From contig JAUCBJ010002695.1 in NCBI GenBank assembly GCA_032718475.1, positions 17,905-81,904 on the forward strand: a DNA stretch of 64,000 bases. The letters are read 5' to 3'. Position 1 is the first letter of the stretch. The number at the start of each line of letters is the position of its first letter. Under the pieces are notes generated by a model. The model was not told the origin of the DNA. It was given only the letters and a program-made list of their open reading frames with translations, and searched no databases. Below, in pieces: positions 44,304 through 55,442 of the stretch. The stretch is from Nemertoderma westbladi (taxonomy: Eukaryota; Xenacoelomorpha; Nemertodermatida; Nemertodermatidae). A program made the position numbers and the translations under genes.

Positions 44304-45824
44304 TTATACAATAATAGCCGCCGGGGCCTCAAGCCGGTAGGTAATATAATTAAAAAAATAGTTGCAAGCTTTTAAATCTTTATACAGTTTGGGCAGGAAC
44401 TGCACCAAGTCGTTCTGTGTTGACTTTTCAACCATATTCAAAAAGGGCATTGTCACCTTCATTGTGAACAATGCCAAGCTTAGCAATTCTGCTTCAATCA
44501 ATGGGTGCTCTACATAAAGCTTACAAGTCTGAACCAGGAAATTCTTTCGTGTAGTATTATTCAACAACTCACGGATATCATCAAGATGGTAAATAATTGC
44601 AGCTGCTGTATATCCTAGCTTTGCAAATCTTCTTTCAGTATAGATACTGAACTTCTTTGAACGATTACTTTGGATAACCTGAAGATCAAATTCCTCCCAC
44701 AAAGATGATTGTTGACCATCATTTGTCACAAGTTTCTGGATGGCTACTATGACAGCTAATGCAACACTTTTTTTTTCTGGGATGAAGGATTTTAGTACTG
44801 GAAGCCGAGATAACAAAGCCTGCTTCAGATTCGCCTTGTTTTCGAGCTCTAAAATAACTTTTAAGTTTCCTCGATCAAAAACCTCACATGTATGTGAAAC
44901 ACACAGCAATTGTAATGGTATATGATGTGTAAGCAATGTTTGTGCAACCATCTCTGCAACATTCAATTTTTTGGAGACACTGTCTGTCATTAGGGCATTC
45001 ATTTTTTTCCATAGAGCTACTGCAGTTGACTCTCCTGCAATTGCCAAGCGATTAAGAACTTCAACAAGCAGTGTTGTAATTGATTCTCTTGTTTCCCGAC
45101 CCAGAGTATGCGGACGAACTCTAAATGATTTCCCATTAGATAGTTTCATTATGACTGCGGGCCAGTCTCCTTCAATTCGTCTCCTTTTTGTTGTATCAAA
45201 GTGTAGTGTGATTTTGTCACCCTCTGAAGCATCAAGAATTCCAAGAGCTGCATTTCTCTCCTCCTGAATTGCCAACAAGTGTTTTTGGTTATCAATTACT
45301 CTTATACTGGGTAGCACATTGGCATACCGCAAATAATCAGATGCTTTGCGTGGAAGCGACTTTTCGGGCTCAAGTCCAGGCTCATGATCACCTTCATTTG
45401 ATCCATCATCTGCAGTCAGCTGGTATCTATGGCCAAATATAATTTCTGTTGTAGCTTGAAAAGCACGGCAACTTTGTTCAATAGTAATGGCTGCCCTAGC
45501 ACATGCAGCAGCCAAACCTGTCTTTACACTGGGAAGGAAGTTTCGAAACCCCGATCTCAACTGGAACATGGATGGGTTTAGTACATAATCAGTTTGTGTA
45601 TAGGCATTTATGGTAGGTTTACTATCACGTACTAAACCAGAACGATTGAGTGATTGGTCAAGTCTGACATTGCTCAATATGGGACTACTCAAAACTAAAT
45701 CCTCTTCATCGAATTCTTCAGCTTCCATTTCAGCTGCTGCCTGCTTAGCAATAGCTTCTGCTGCACGTTTCTCTTCATATTCTTTGTCTAACTTGTCACA
45801 CAATGCCATTCGACGGGGCCCCAT
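44304..45824 (-). pseudogene. Unidentified transposon-like protein, main exon
   Basis: 506 codons on the minus strand without a stop: MGPRRMALCDKLDKEYEEKR with a charged start, an acidic EEFDEEDLVLSSPIL stretch, TLHFDTTKRRRIEGDWPAV, MNALMTDSVSKKLNVAEMVA, LLCVSHTCEVFDRGNLKVIL, TERRFAKLGYTAAAIIYHLD and MPFLNMVEKSTQNDLVQFLP. Spaced acids and His/Cys suggest an RNase H-fold transposase (DTTK; MTDSVSK; HIPLQLLCVSHTCE), a hAT-like or related cut-and-paste family, but I cannot name it. The last eight codons belong to the inserted LINE. Confidence 0.5.
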
Positions 45825-45828
45825 CTGA

Positions 45829-46116
45829 TCAAAATAAAATTCTCGTTCTGGTCCATTTTTCAGGATCTACATTTTTACCTAGCAGATCTAAGAGCTTTTT
45901 GTGGTCCCCTTTCCAAATTGTAAGATTTTGCCTCCTTGAACCAGTTTTCTTGCACTGAACCTGAGTTCGATATGTTTTCAAAAATCCATCCAACTTGTAT
46001 CTGATGTTCCGGATAGTCATGACTGTCCCTTCACCAAAGGCCTTTTGCCACTGGAAATTCAGAGCCTTTGCACAGTTCATAATCATGCTGCTTTTGACTC
46101 CCATACGTTGGGGCAT
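45829..46116 (-). pseudogene. Unidentified transposon-like protein, upstream part
   Basis: ALNFQWQKAFGEGTVMTIRN and WKGDHKKLLDLLGKNVDPEK precede the main frame, but a one-base shift near 45845 separates them. After it the sequence reads PEREFYFDQMGPRRMAL in the main frame. Further upstream (46117-46190) a different frame reads MPDVILFVFGDYLPM, which may be the true N-terminus after another shift. Confidence 0.4.
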
Positions 46117-46635
46117 GTTCTATAATAGCCATAACACAATCTGACACCATTGGTAAATAGTCACCAAAGACAAAGAGAATCACATCTGGCATGGTTAGAA
46201 TTATAAAGCAATTGATACATCCGGTTCGAGCCGGTATTCCTGTTTTAATCTTTACGGGTATATTAGCTTTTAATATTTAATATGTAAAAATTACAAAGAT
46301 AGGCCTACCTAAAGCAGTACACTAGCTATATACTTCTGTTCTACTAAACAGAAACAGCTGAAAAGAAACAGCTGTTGAAACCGTACCATCTACACCGGGA
46401 GCCACAATGGGTTCTTAGAAATGTTACCTACACAAAGAAATTACTTAAATTACCAGCCAAGGTGGGATCTTAACAATTTCAGCTATAAAACATGATCCAG
46501 CTTTAAAAGTACTGAGAATTGGAGCCTGGGACCCGTCTCTACCCCCATTAAGTCGATAATTGCTGATCGAATGAGACGAAAATGAGGTGCATAGTGTTAC
46601 TGGAAGTTTGCATTATCTCTTTCGTGGAAAAGGCA
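46117..46635. other. Intergenic DNA, no gene
   Basis: AT-rich with one GAGCCGGTATTCC stretch. The truncated BEL relative ends somewhere near 46600-46640. No terminal repeat or target duplication was seen. Confidence 0.4.
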
Positions 46636-47402
46636 TTAGTCGCAATGAGTGTGAAAGTTAGCGGAGCGGTCTCCGGAACGGTATCCCGCTGCCTGTGCTA
46701 CCCTATTGCCTACACTATCTCTCCCAGCATGGCCTATAGTATGTGCAGTAATGCCTACAGTATGTTCTGCAGTCTGCCTGTGTCCTTCCGGACCGAAGTT
46801 TAATCTTCTCGAGTATTCCAAGAAGTCCTCCCCGTGACTACCATATTCTCGATCGGCAGCTACGTTCCGACGGGAAGTTTCTCTTCGATCCCCTCTTCTG
46901 TCTTCATCCTCGTACCGGTACATTCTGTACCCCTCTCCCGGTGTGTGGTATATCTCACCAGGTTGTGTTTCTCCGGGGCGATGGCAATCTCCCGGAGTAT
47001 GACCGCACCAGTTCCCTGTCTCCATCTCGATTACTGACGGTTCACTGTCCGTCCTTCCCCTCCGGTTGCTCGTAGCAACGCTCCCTCGATTCTTCTCACC
47101 TCGTCCGATTCCAGTGCAGTGTTCCTCCTCGTGAGATCTCGCTTCGACCTCCCGTATAAACTCCACTGTTCTCCTTCCATCTTCCGACTGGGCTCGACGT
47201 TTTCTCGCTCGCCCGCTCACGGCGCCAACGTCTCTCTCTCTCTGCCCGGTTGGACGGCCCTGGGGATATTCGTATTCCCCCTACTATTCTCTATCGTCGG
47301 GTGCCGCGGTTCACTTAGCTCACCGCGCGCATTATCCGCCGATGCTTGTGGGACATTCTCTGCCCCCCCCCCTCTCGCCCGCCATCGGGTGCCACGGTTC
47401 AC
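46636..47402 (-). pseudogene. BEL relative, charged linker
   Basis: 47217-47402 reads AENVPQASADNARGELSEPR, and 46636-47220 reads KRRAQSEDGRRTVEFIREVE, VIEMETGNWCGHTPGDCHRP and AEHTVGITAHTIGHAGRDSV. It parallels 19195-19880 of the complete element and then breaks off. Confidence 0.7.
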
Positions 47403-47419
47403 TCAACTCACCACGCAGA

Positions 47420-48035
47420 CTACCTGTCGACGCTCATGGGACATTCTCTGCCCCCCCCCCCCTTCCTCTCTCCGCTAATCGCTTGTGGTGGGGTACCCAT
47501 AGCCCCCCCACCCCCCCGGCTGTCACATCTTACTTCGCCCCTACGCCCCCCTCTAGTCGATGCATTATCTCTACCCTCACTGGATTTATTCACACCCTCT
47601 CCTCCCTGCGCAACTGCATGGCCTTGCAGGCTCTCATTGCTGGGTTTATTCGCCCCCGCTCCCCCCTGCGCAACTGCATGGCCTTGCAGGCTCTCATTCG
47701 CCGGCTCGATTGTTCCCCCTACATTTGTATTAATTGCACTGTTAGAAATTTCGCTCTGGTTTGTTACACCGTTATTAATGATATTACTTTGATTAATTAC
47801 TTCGGGGTTATTTATTATATTATTATTACCTAAATTATTATTTAAATTATTTTGTTCGGCATTATTTATATTATTATTTAAATTATTTTGCACATTTAAA
47901 TTAGGATTATTATTACCGGGTAAAATATTATTTCCTGCAAAAAAGGTTTGGTTAGTGTTATATATTATGGTACTATTAATATTAACTCCCTCTAGCATAT
48001 TATTATTACCCCCCCCCCCCCCCCCCCCCCCCGCC
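47420..48035 (-). pseudogene. BEL relative, Asn-rich and repeat segment
   Basis: After the poly-G run comes NNNMLEGVNINSTIIYNTNQ, a long Asn-rich tract, then two NESLQGHAVAQGG repeats and a Gly-rich end at further G runs. Here the Asn-rich part and the repeats share one frame, while they are separate in the complete element. Confidence 0.7.
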
Positions 48036-48656
48036 CGTACAGTCACACCAGTCTTGGGTCTTGCATCCGGTACCTGTAAGTGGGGTATTAACAAAGGTTT
48101 CCATCGCCTCTGGTTCTTTGTAAATACTACCCGAACCAGCCTCGCTCTCTGATAAACCCATTTTTGCCAGCTCTAACCGGCGCTTTTGTTTCGCTTGATA
48201 TGGCATTAACCCCCTCAGCGAGGTATGCATACCATGCCGCAACCGTTTACCCACCCTTTCTCTCTCTCTATCCTCCCTCAAACGCTGGTTGGCTAATTAT
48301 GCCTTCCTCGCCTCCCGCTCTCTACGCTCGTTCACTTCTCTCTCAATCCTCTCAGCCCTCCTCGCTTCCCGCTCTTTGCGCTCGTTCACCTCCTGCTCTT
48401 TGCGCTCGCTTTCCACTCTCTCCTCCCACTCTTTGCGCTCGCTTTCCATTCTCTGCTCCCGTTCTTCACGCTTGTTTATCTCTATCTCCTCCCGCTCCCT
48501 ATAGTTTCTTGCCACCCTCTCTGCCCTCTCCTTACACTCTCTCGCTAATTCTCTCTCCCTCTCTAGCAACGCAGTTCCCTCATCCAACTGCCTTTCCAGT
48601 TCCTTTTGATCCAGCGCAACAGTGTCTAGTTGACACGCCAGATCTATCTCTAACAC
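48006..48656 (-). pseudogene. BEL relative, gag coiled coil
   Basis: LEIDLACQLDTVALDQKELE followed by RKEQEVNERKEREARRAER heptads, a frame break near 48290, then KRRLELAKMGLSESEAGSGS and TQDWCDCTGGGG. The last glycines are the poly-G run (C run on the plus strand, 48010-48032). Same arrangement as 17880-18479. Confidence 0.7.
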
Positions 48657-49126
48657 CCATCTTGCTTTCGCGGCGGATGTAGCAGACTTATCGGTCGCGA
48701 CAGACTCCCGTCGCCTCTCTGTCCTACTAATTTTCCCTCATTTGCTGGGGTTCCTACTAACCGACGACACCGAATCTTCGGGGTTAACTTGCCGTTGTAC
48801 GGGTCCGCCCATCACACTAATTTAATTCCCCTGGCATCCACTAAGTAAGGCTCTACATACACCACATCCGGCTCCATCACCTCGGACCGCCACAATTCAA
48901 ATAGTTCTGTGGCGACCCCATCGCCCTCTCACTCACCAGTTCTCCCTGACCAAAACGGACTAAATAACGAAAATGTTTATTGGACTCACCTAGCCTCTGA
49001 TATAGTTTAGGCTGGTCTACCTTTCTCCCCTCCTTAGCGTCCTTTAAGTATCTTCTAAGATAAGGTAAGCCCGTCGCAGGCGATCACTCATCCCGACATC
49101 CTCCTTGTTGACTCTACCTTCCCTCC

Positions 49127-49411
49127 TCATCCGGCGTCGTACCGTCGGCCCCACCGTCGCCGTTCCGGTGGGCCATTCGTCGCCCTCGGCTTGTGGTTGG
49201 CCGGCAACTTCGGTACTCCAAGCGCTGTCGTCACCTCGTGTCGACTCCTTGTTAACCTTCCCTCCTCGTTGTCAGCCACCCTCGTTGGCGAATCCAGGGT
49301 GGCGGGCCGGTATCGTCTCGTCACGGCTTCTCGGATAGTTTGGTTGGTGTCGTCCGGGGTCCGCGTCGGCATTCTTTTTCCCTCTGATTCTCGGGGCGTC
49401 TGTTCACTCAT
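49127..49411 (-). pseudogene. BEL relative, gag N-terminus
   Basis: MSEQTPRESEGKRMPTRTPD, then DTNQTIREAVTRRYRPATLD aligns with the start of the 17103 frame and shows that an Arg codon there has become TGA. It ends at a stop at 49127. 48660-49126 is the frameshifted continuation (LVRFGQGE-type text near 48960). Confidence 0.65.
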
Positions 49412-49494
49412 CTTTGGGCCTTCTGTCTTCTAACTGTTCTCCTCGGGTTGTGGTCACAGCTGTTCAGTTGTTGGTAGTTTTGACTAGTTTTGAC

Positions 49495-50136
49495 TGTGAC
49501 GGGATCGAGTCTGAGATCCCGACTGGGTAAGATTGTACGCGTCACTTGGCTGCTGGGCTGCTGAGCTAATATCTTTGGCCGAAGGCCGTTGAGGAAAATA
49601 ACAGAGTTTGTTTCTCAGTGTTAATAATCTCAGAAATAATAGCACAGTCAGATGTATACAGGTATAGTAACAATAATCAATATAGCATAAATGACGACAG
49701 CAACATATGAAATGACGGTCAAAACTATGCCGGTCCGCAACTGTGTGATTAATGAACTGACCGGTAAATCAGTAATCAGAGTAACTATATGGTTGATACA
49801 TATTGGTTTCACCTCAATGCTACTGTGGCCTTTGGTACCCAATGGATGCCCTTATATCCTTCCCCACATGCTTCCCTGCCCGCTATTGGCTTATATACTA
49901 ATTGTCACTTCGCCACTCCCTGTAGGTGTTACTCCCTGGTGCTAGTCCCGCTAGCTGGGTTGTCCCTCTGAGGTGGTTTAACCTCGCACCTCTCTCTGTG
50001 GCTTAGGGCGTGTGTCGCCCTCCGAGTTGGTTGTGAGGCGAGATTATTATTGGTAGTCTCGCATCGCCAACTATATTGGTAAAATGACACTGGTCCCATT
50101 TTCGGTGGGTGGTGTAGGGAATTGAATCCGCTTACA
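49495..50136 (-). repeat. LTR of the minus-strand BEL/Pao relative
   Basis: On the minus strand it starts TGTAAGCGGATTCAATTCCC and ends GATCCCGTCACA, the same termini as the complete element's LTRs (TGTTAGCGGATTC...CCCGTCACA). The interior has diverged. It contains inverted GC-rich words around 49960-50080. Confidence 0.85.
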
Positions 50137-50341
50137 ATAATTATACTTTAACAATAGCGCTAAAGTGAGTTAAAATTTAAATTGGTTAATAAAGCGTACT
50201 ATTATTTAAATAATAAAACGTATGTACATTTATTATTAAATCTAATACTACAACTAATACCTGCAACTAATTATTTGAATTAACCAATACCCGTTCCCAC
50301 GATCGAGAACCTACATAGAACTCAATCGTTTTACAGTTAGT
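50137..50341. other. AT-rich flank between two BEL/Pao remnants
   Basis: No frame. It may be the 3' UTR or LTR remnant of the second Pao family, whose pol ends at 50342 on the minus strand. CTCAATCGT words occur here and inverted near 57330 and 57535. Confidence 0.35.
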
Positions 50342-50737
50342 TTATTCGGTAATTAGGTAGTTCAAATCCTCAGGTCTCACTTCCTGTTTGCCATAGTTTC
50401 CAGACTCCTCCCGTGTCATTTCTAATAAGCATAGCCGGCCAATAGGACGATGAAGAGTCTGTGGCTCAAATTTGATTCCCTTTGCTTTGGTTTTGCGACG
50501 CATGACAATAATGTCAACTGCTCGCACAAGACCATTGTCGGAAATGTGGATTTTGCTGATCCGACCTGTTTGCCATTTCTTACGTGGCAAATCCTTATCC
50601 ATGAGGAGTATCATTTCATTGACTTTGACATTTTCCTTCTCGGCAAACCATTTGGTGCACACAACTGTATGGTTGGAAGGTAATATCTCTCGAAGTGAAT
50701 GGTAAATCTTTCCGACAGTAGCTGCATCAGTTGTCAC
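50342..50737 (-). pseudogene. Second BEL/Pao family, DUF5641
   Basis: GKIYHSLREILPSNHTVVCT, then MILLMDKDLPRKKWQTGRIS and LHRPIGRLCLLE form the integrase tail of a different BEL/Pao family. It follows the integrase piece with a four-base overlap in another frame. Confidence 0.8.
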
Positions 50738-51340
50738 TTGGTGCGCAAATACTCATCACCCTGCTCTGGTTTAGACGCTGGCAACATTACTACTGGCTTT
50801 TTCAGTAAAAAATGTGCAGGTGTCAGTGCTTCTAAGGATTTCGGCTCCGAAGAAATGGGCATGAGTGGTCTGTCGTTAAGATATGCTGCTATTTCTTCTA
50901 ATAGGGTGCGGAGCAATTCATCATTTAGCGGTATCTGACAGGGTACTACATGGTGGAAGGCAGTCTTGACACTCCGGATCAGTCTCTCCCAACTGCCTCC
51001 CCACCATGGAGCATCAGCTGCATTAAATCTCCAGGAGGAAGCAGTCACCTTGAGTTGTTCCTTGAGTTGTGCCAAAGTGTGCAATCTTCAAGTAGGTTAA
51101 TGCCTTACACAGGCGATGCCAAGAACTGTAGTGGTTCAGAGCATTAATTATTAGAGGCGATAAACCTGGTTTTAGATTTGGACGGTCATTATTGACCCAG
51201 GGTAGGGCTGAGTCACTCACCGTATTACTTTCATTTAGTAACCATCGAAGATCATTTCCTGATTCTTTAACTGAGGTACTTACTGGTAGACCTATAATCA
51301 GATTGATCCAGAGGTTCATCCACATCTGCGAGCTCCCCAT
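50734..51340 (-). pseudogene. Second BEL/Pao family, integrase remnants
   Basis: 51023-51340 (LKPGLSPLIINALNHYSSWH) precedes the integrase domain. 50734-51084 holds the catalytic-Glu part (WWGGSWERLIRSVKTAFHHV, RPLMPISSEPKSLEALTPAH). The zinc-binding part and both catalytic Asp positions are deleted between them near 51050-51080. Confidence 0.75.
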
Positions 51341-51479
51341 CTGTTAACAAGACTGACATGTCCAATGGACGGAATAATTTGCACTTTATGGCATTTTTTC
51401 GAGGTCTTACAATTTCTGCACCCTTAGCAGCTCTAATTTCTGCAGTAGAGAGTTTACGGGGCCACTCAGACTCTGGTTT

Positions 51480-52445
51480 CTATAAAAATTCAGGCCCGCC
51501 CAACCAACAAGAGGTCGATATAAGTTCTTGGGGAGTTGCTCCTCGAGATGCGATATCGGCCGGGTTTAAGATTCCTGGGCAATGCCGCCATTGTTCTACA
51601 GTACTTCGGCTCAAGATCTTTTTCACTCGGTTGGTTATAAACACGCTAAATTGACAGACATGATTGGTCAAATACTCGAGTACAAGTACAGCATCAGTCC
51701 AATAGTAGGTTTTCTCAATTTCATATGTGGTTTGCTCTAGATTGTTCCTAGCAATTTGGGAGGAATAAAGCGCTGCATTCAACTCAGCTCGAGGGGGTGT
51801 CAACTTATTGGAAATTAGTGCTTTCGATGCGACTAGGGAGACACGGACATCTGTAGGTGTTTGGACCCGAAAATATGCCACAATGCCAAGGCCTATATCG
51901 CTTGCATCTCCGAATGCATGAAGTTGGTAGGAGTAGTCGGGGAGTACGTGTCCAAAGTAAGTACGGGGAATCCTCATTCTCTCGATGTCAGGCAATGCAT
52001 CTTCCCACTTATACCAACGTGCTAACAAGTCGCCGCACAAGGGGTAATCCCAGGAGTTGTTCCAAATCCACATTTCCTGAACGAGTCCTCTTGCTGGAAA
52101 AATGACAGGGCTAATGAACCCAATCGGATCGAAGTAACTACTGAGAATACTTAGGCAGATGCGCTTTGTCTGCACACGTTCAGGTCTTATTTTCAACTTG
52201 AAACACATCTCATCTGTTTCTGTTAACCATTTATGACCCAATGTTTTAGTATCAGGTAACTCGTCCCTAACTAGGTCTAGTTCCTTATTTCCTCTCTCAG
52301 CAGGGTGAATAGATTCAAGGAACTCTCGGCTATTGCTGGTAAACTTCGGTAAATGAAATCCGCCTCTCTTCAGACAGTCAACAGTGCCATGTGCAACACT
52401 GATGGCCTCTGCAACAGTTGGGACCGACTTAAGATTATCATCCAT
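51480..52445 (-). pseudogene. Second BEL/Pao family, RT thumb and RNase H
   Basis: 321 open codons: MDDNLKSVPTVAEAISVAHG starts just after the RT catalytic box (the VDD part), followed by SILSSYFDPIGFISPVIFPA, LHAFGDASDIGLGIVAYFRV, LVASKALISNKLTPPRAELN, YYWTDAVLVLEYL and RHCPGILNPADIASRGATPQ. These are BEL/Pao pol signatures in order. It is the longest intact piece of this copy. Confidence 0.85.
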
Positions 52446-52535
52446 ATAAATGTCCCTTTCTATGTTCTCAATGACAGCTGGGAAGAAGTCCTTTCGATTA
52501 TGATGGGCAGTGGTTTGTATAATGGAGCACGCATT

Positions 52536-53216
52536 TCAGGGACTCGATATAATACCAAATGCTTGTATTGCCATGGGATATTCCAGTGGCTCCTTAGACA
52601 GATCCCCATCAGGCCACCATAAGAACCGGAGGCTATCACGATCCTCAACTAAGGATTTCACCTGCAAAAACATCCCTTCTATATCAGAAGCGAAAGCAAT
52701 TGAATATTGGCGCAATCTGATTAAAATACCTAACAGTTGTCGCAAGAGGTTTGGGCCAGGCATCAATTCGGTATTGAGTGATTGACCTCGGAATAGTGCT
52801 GACCCATCAAAGACAACACGTACTTGGCCGGGTTTGTCTGTTCTCTCCACATAGTGATGTGTCAATTAATATGTTCGGTCCGTGGTTTCCAGAACATTAG
52901 GGACTCTTTCAGCATAACCATTGTCGATATATTTATTCCTCTGTGTATTATACATCTGATGAGCCATTGGGTTGGCTTGTAGGCGTTTCTTCAGTTGGAC
53001 TGCTTGCTTTACTGCTAACGTCCTATTATTATGAAACACTGGTTTACCATTCTTCCACAGGAGGCCTATATCATACCGTCCTTCTTTTGGAAGAAATTTA
53101 GTTGTGGATTTTTGAATATGGATGGCGCGCTCCTCTTGCACAGACAGTGCATTATCGAATGAGTTGGGTTCCATAGCATCTTGTGACATCCATGATCTGA
53201 CATGTTCATCAAGCAT
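52536..53216 (-). pseudogene. Second BEL/Pao family, RT fingers and palm
   Basis: 52866-53216 reads YDIGLLWKNGKPVFHNNRTL and IDNGYAERVP. After one stop at 52866, 52536-52865 reads VERTDKPGQVRVVFDGSALF and ASDIEGMFLQVKSLVEDRDS with LRFLWWPDGD. A break near 52545 leads into the next segment. It contains the first RT catalytic Asp. Confidence 0.8.
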
Positions 53217-53245
53217 ATTCTGACGTCACTTCTCTGCAGCTTCAC

Positions 53246-53560
53246 TTAAGTCATCGTAAGTGTCTGGTGAAGGGGTCCATTTAGTGAAATCACATGTTGA
53301 TGTAGTAACATGTCGCCATCATCCATCAATCGACTAGCTTCTTCACAATCATAGAAGACTCGTTCATCATCATTGTTTGATGAAGGCTCACTGAGTGAAT
53401 CAGACTGGAGGTCAGATTCATCTGTTTCCTCAAAATTTGAACACTTGGTAGTCATGTTACATTGAATGGTTTCAGATCGGCTCTCTCGTTCAGCCAAAGT
53501 CTTAGCTGATGGTCCAGTACAAAACCAGCTAATCCTTGTCCTGCCGGCATAAGTCGTCAA
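53246..53560 (-). pseudogene. Second BEL/Pao family, pre-RT region
   Basis: TTYAGRTRISWFCTGPSAKT leads into a Ser/Asp-rich linker to 53246. The same signature (TTYAGRTRIGRFYTGPSTKT) occurs on the plus strand near 55460, showing the two copies belong to one family. Confidence 0.6.
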
Positions 53561-53938
53561 AGGCGGAGAATAGGGGACCTATTGTACAAATAAAATTCAC
53601 CACAGTCAATACAAAGAATCACATTTCCTAATGATATGCCTAAAGAATGTAAGTTAAACCCTGAAATAAATGTTGCAATGTTCCAGCGGTGGCCCTCAGC
53701 AACGCGTCTTACAATTTCCGCGCGGCACAATATTTTTATACGAGGGAGTCTATAGGCCCTTCAACGTTGGGGCACCACTGCCCTTTATTTATAATCGTAA
53801 CTTCAAGTTAAAGAAATCCAAAATAAAACAATAGTCGTTTACTATACCGCAACGCATGCGATAAACACACATGTACAACTTTCAGTTCTATACTAACGGA
53901 CAGAGTTGTTGTAATAAGTTAAAAGACAGCAGACTTAA
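53561..53938. other. Intergenic DNA, no gene
   Basis: No frame. Its right end, TTAA at 53935-53938, is the target duplication of the following element. Confidence 0.5.
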
Positions 53939-54965
53939 CCCTATTACCACTGGGGGGGGGGGGGCGAATCGGCCCCTTCCTAGTTTATAGTTGCTGTAAC
54001 TATGGAACCACATTACGTAAAGGCCCAATTTTTATTGAGAATTAGCCAAATTTAATGCCGCATCTTTTGCAAAAAACGACGTTGCAATTGGATTTCTACT
54101 TTTCGATGTGGGTGCCACCTCAAAATTTGGTCTCCAGCACCAAATTTTTTGAAATTTTCGAATTTTACAAATTCATTCGTGATTTAGTAATTATTTATGT
54201 TTGGGCAATTTTTATTTATTTTTATTGGTTTGGATCACTCTAATGCTCTATACAAGTATGTAAGTGTAGTGGTACGTCATTTTTGAGCACCAAAGTTAGG
54301 GCGTGGCACTTTAAAATTTCAAAATTACTTTATTCGGAAAATTTACTAAAGTTTTGATTTCGAAGCATTTTTATTGGTTTTCTGGAGCGCTGAATTGATT
54401 GAAAGTAATATAGAAGCCTGAAGACGTAGTGGTTCGCCATTTTTGGTGCCCCAAAATTAGGGCGTGGCACTTCAAATTTTGAAAAATACGAGATTCGGAA
54501 AATACACTAAAGTTTTGATTTCAAATTATTTTTATAGGTTTTCTGTAGCGCTGAATCGATTGAAAGTAATATAGATGCCTCAAATCCGTGGTATACGTAA
54601 TTTTCGGTGCACCAAAATTAGGGCGTGGCACTTCAAATTTTCAAAATTACTTTATTCGGAAAAAACACTAAAGTTTTGATTACAAAAAATGGCTAACCTC
54701 TAAGTCTTTAGAAAACGAAAAATTTTGTAATTTTGTCCTGGACTACTTTTATTTTTCATCAAAATTATGAGTCACTGCTTATGAAATTTTAACTTTTTAA
54801 GGTTTGGTAGTGTTCATCTATAGTTGTTTCACCAACAGCTCAAATTTTGTAGGATTTCATTGGACGATTACAAAAATATAGTGGGTGGGCCGAATCGCCC
54901 CCCCCCCCCCCCCCCCCCCCCCAGTGGTGCTAATGGTCAAAACACCCCAGTGGTAATAAATAGGG
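53939..54965. mobile_element. piggyBac-like non-autonomous element, 1027 bp
   Basis: Flanked by TTAA (53935-53938 and 54966-54969), with ends CCCTATTACCACTGGGG and the complement CCCCAGTGGTAATAAATAGGG. Long G/C homopolymers sit just inside both ends (13 G near 53952, 24 C near 54899), next to CGAATCGGCCC and its complement. TTAA duplication and CCC starts are hallmarks of piggyBac. No transposase frame, so it depends on one elsewhere. Confidence 0.85.
54283..54660. repeat. 161-bp tandem repeat in the piggyBac-like element
   Basis: Three imperfect units, marked by TTAGGGCGTGGCACTT at 54296, 54457 and 54618, each followed by ATTCGGAAAA and CTAAAGTTTTGATT. Confidence 0.85.
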
Positions 54966-54969
54966 TTAA

Positions 54970-55442
54970 AGTAGAAAATTGGCCAAATAATCCACTTACG
55001 TCAACTGTTGTGTGCATCCAAAGAGGAAATTATTACAGTTGCTGCATTTGATTCGGTAATTTGTAATTTTAAAAGGGTCAAACAAATCACAATGGTCTTG
55101 CTTTCAATTTATAGATAACACTTTAACCCTGAATCATGTATTGTAGAGATACATATAGTACGTGCAGCAGGGTATCCGGCGTAATGCAAACCTGGCAATC
55201 AGTTATACAAACTTGTTATTACAAAATTTCTTTATCTGACCCCGGTGATATAAATGAAATATGTAAATTAAACAACATCAAGGTGGTTGCGATAAAGAAC
55301 TTTACCGATAGTCAAGCACCTGTGTATAACTGGGACAACGATGACTTTGTGAAACGTAATAACATCCCGCGATATAAACTCGATCGACCCGGAGTTCGAT
55401 TATTAATCTGCTAGAACGCGCCAAAGGCCCTGGAAATTTTAC
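54970..55442. other. Flank of the plus-strand Pao remnant
   Basis: The frame 55136-55414 (QTCYYKISLSDPGDINEICK, NNIKVVAIKNFTDSQAPVYN) ends just before recognisable Pao sequence and could be its more N-terminal part, but I have no motif to support that. Confidence 0.3.

Larger units (their letters stand above)
46636..50136 (-). mobile_element. 3'-truncated relative of the BEL/Pao element, minus strand
   Basis: On the minus strand a 642-bp LTR (50136 down to 49495) is followed by the same Gag modules as the 16.5-kb element, in the same order, ending where the other reaches about 19880. No pol, no second LTR. Identity is clearly lower than between the LTRs of the complete element, so this is an older insertion of the same family. 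Confidence 0.85.
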
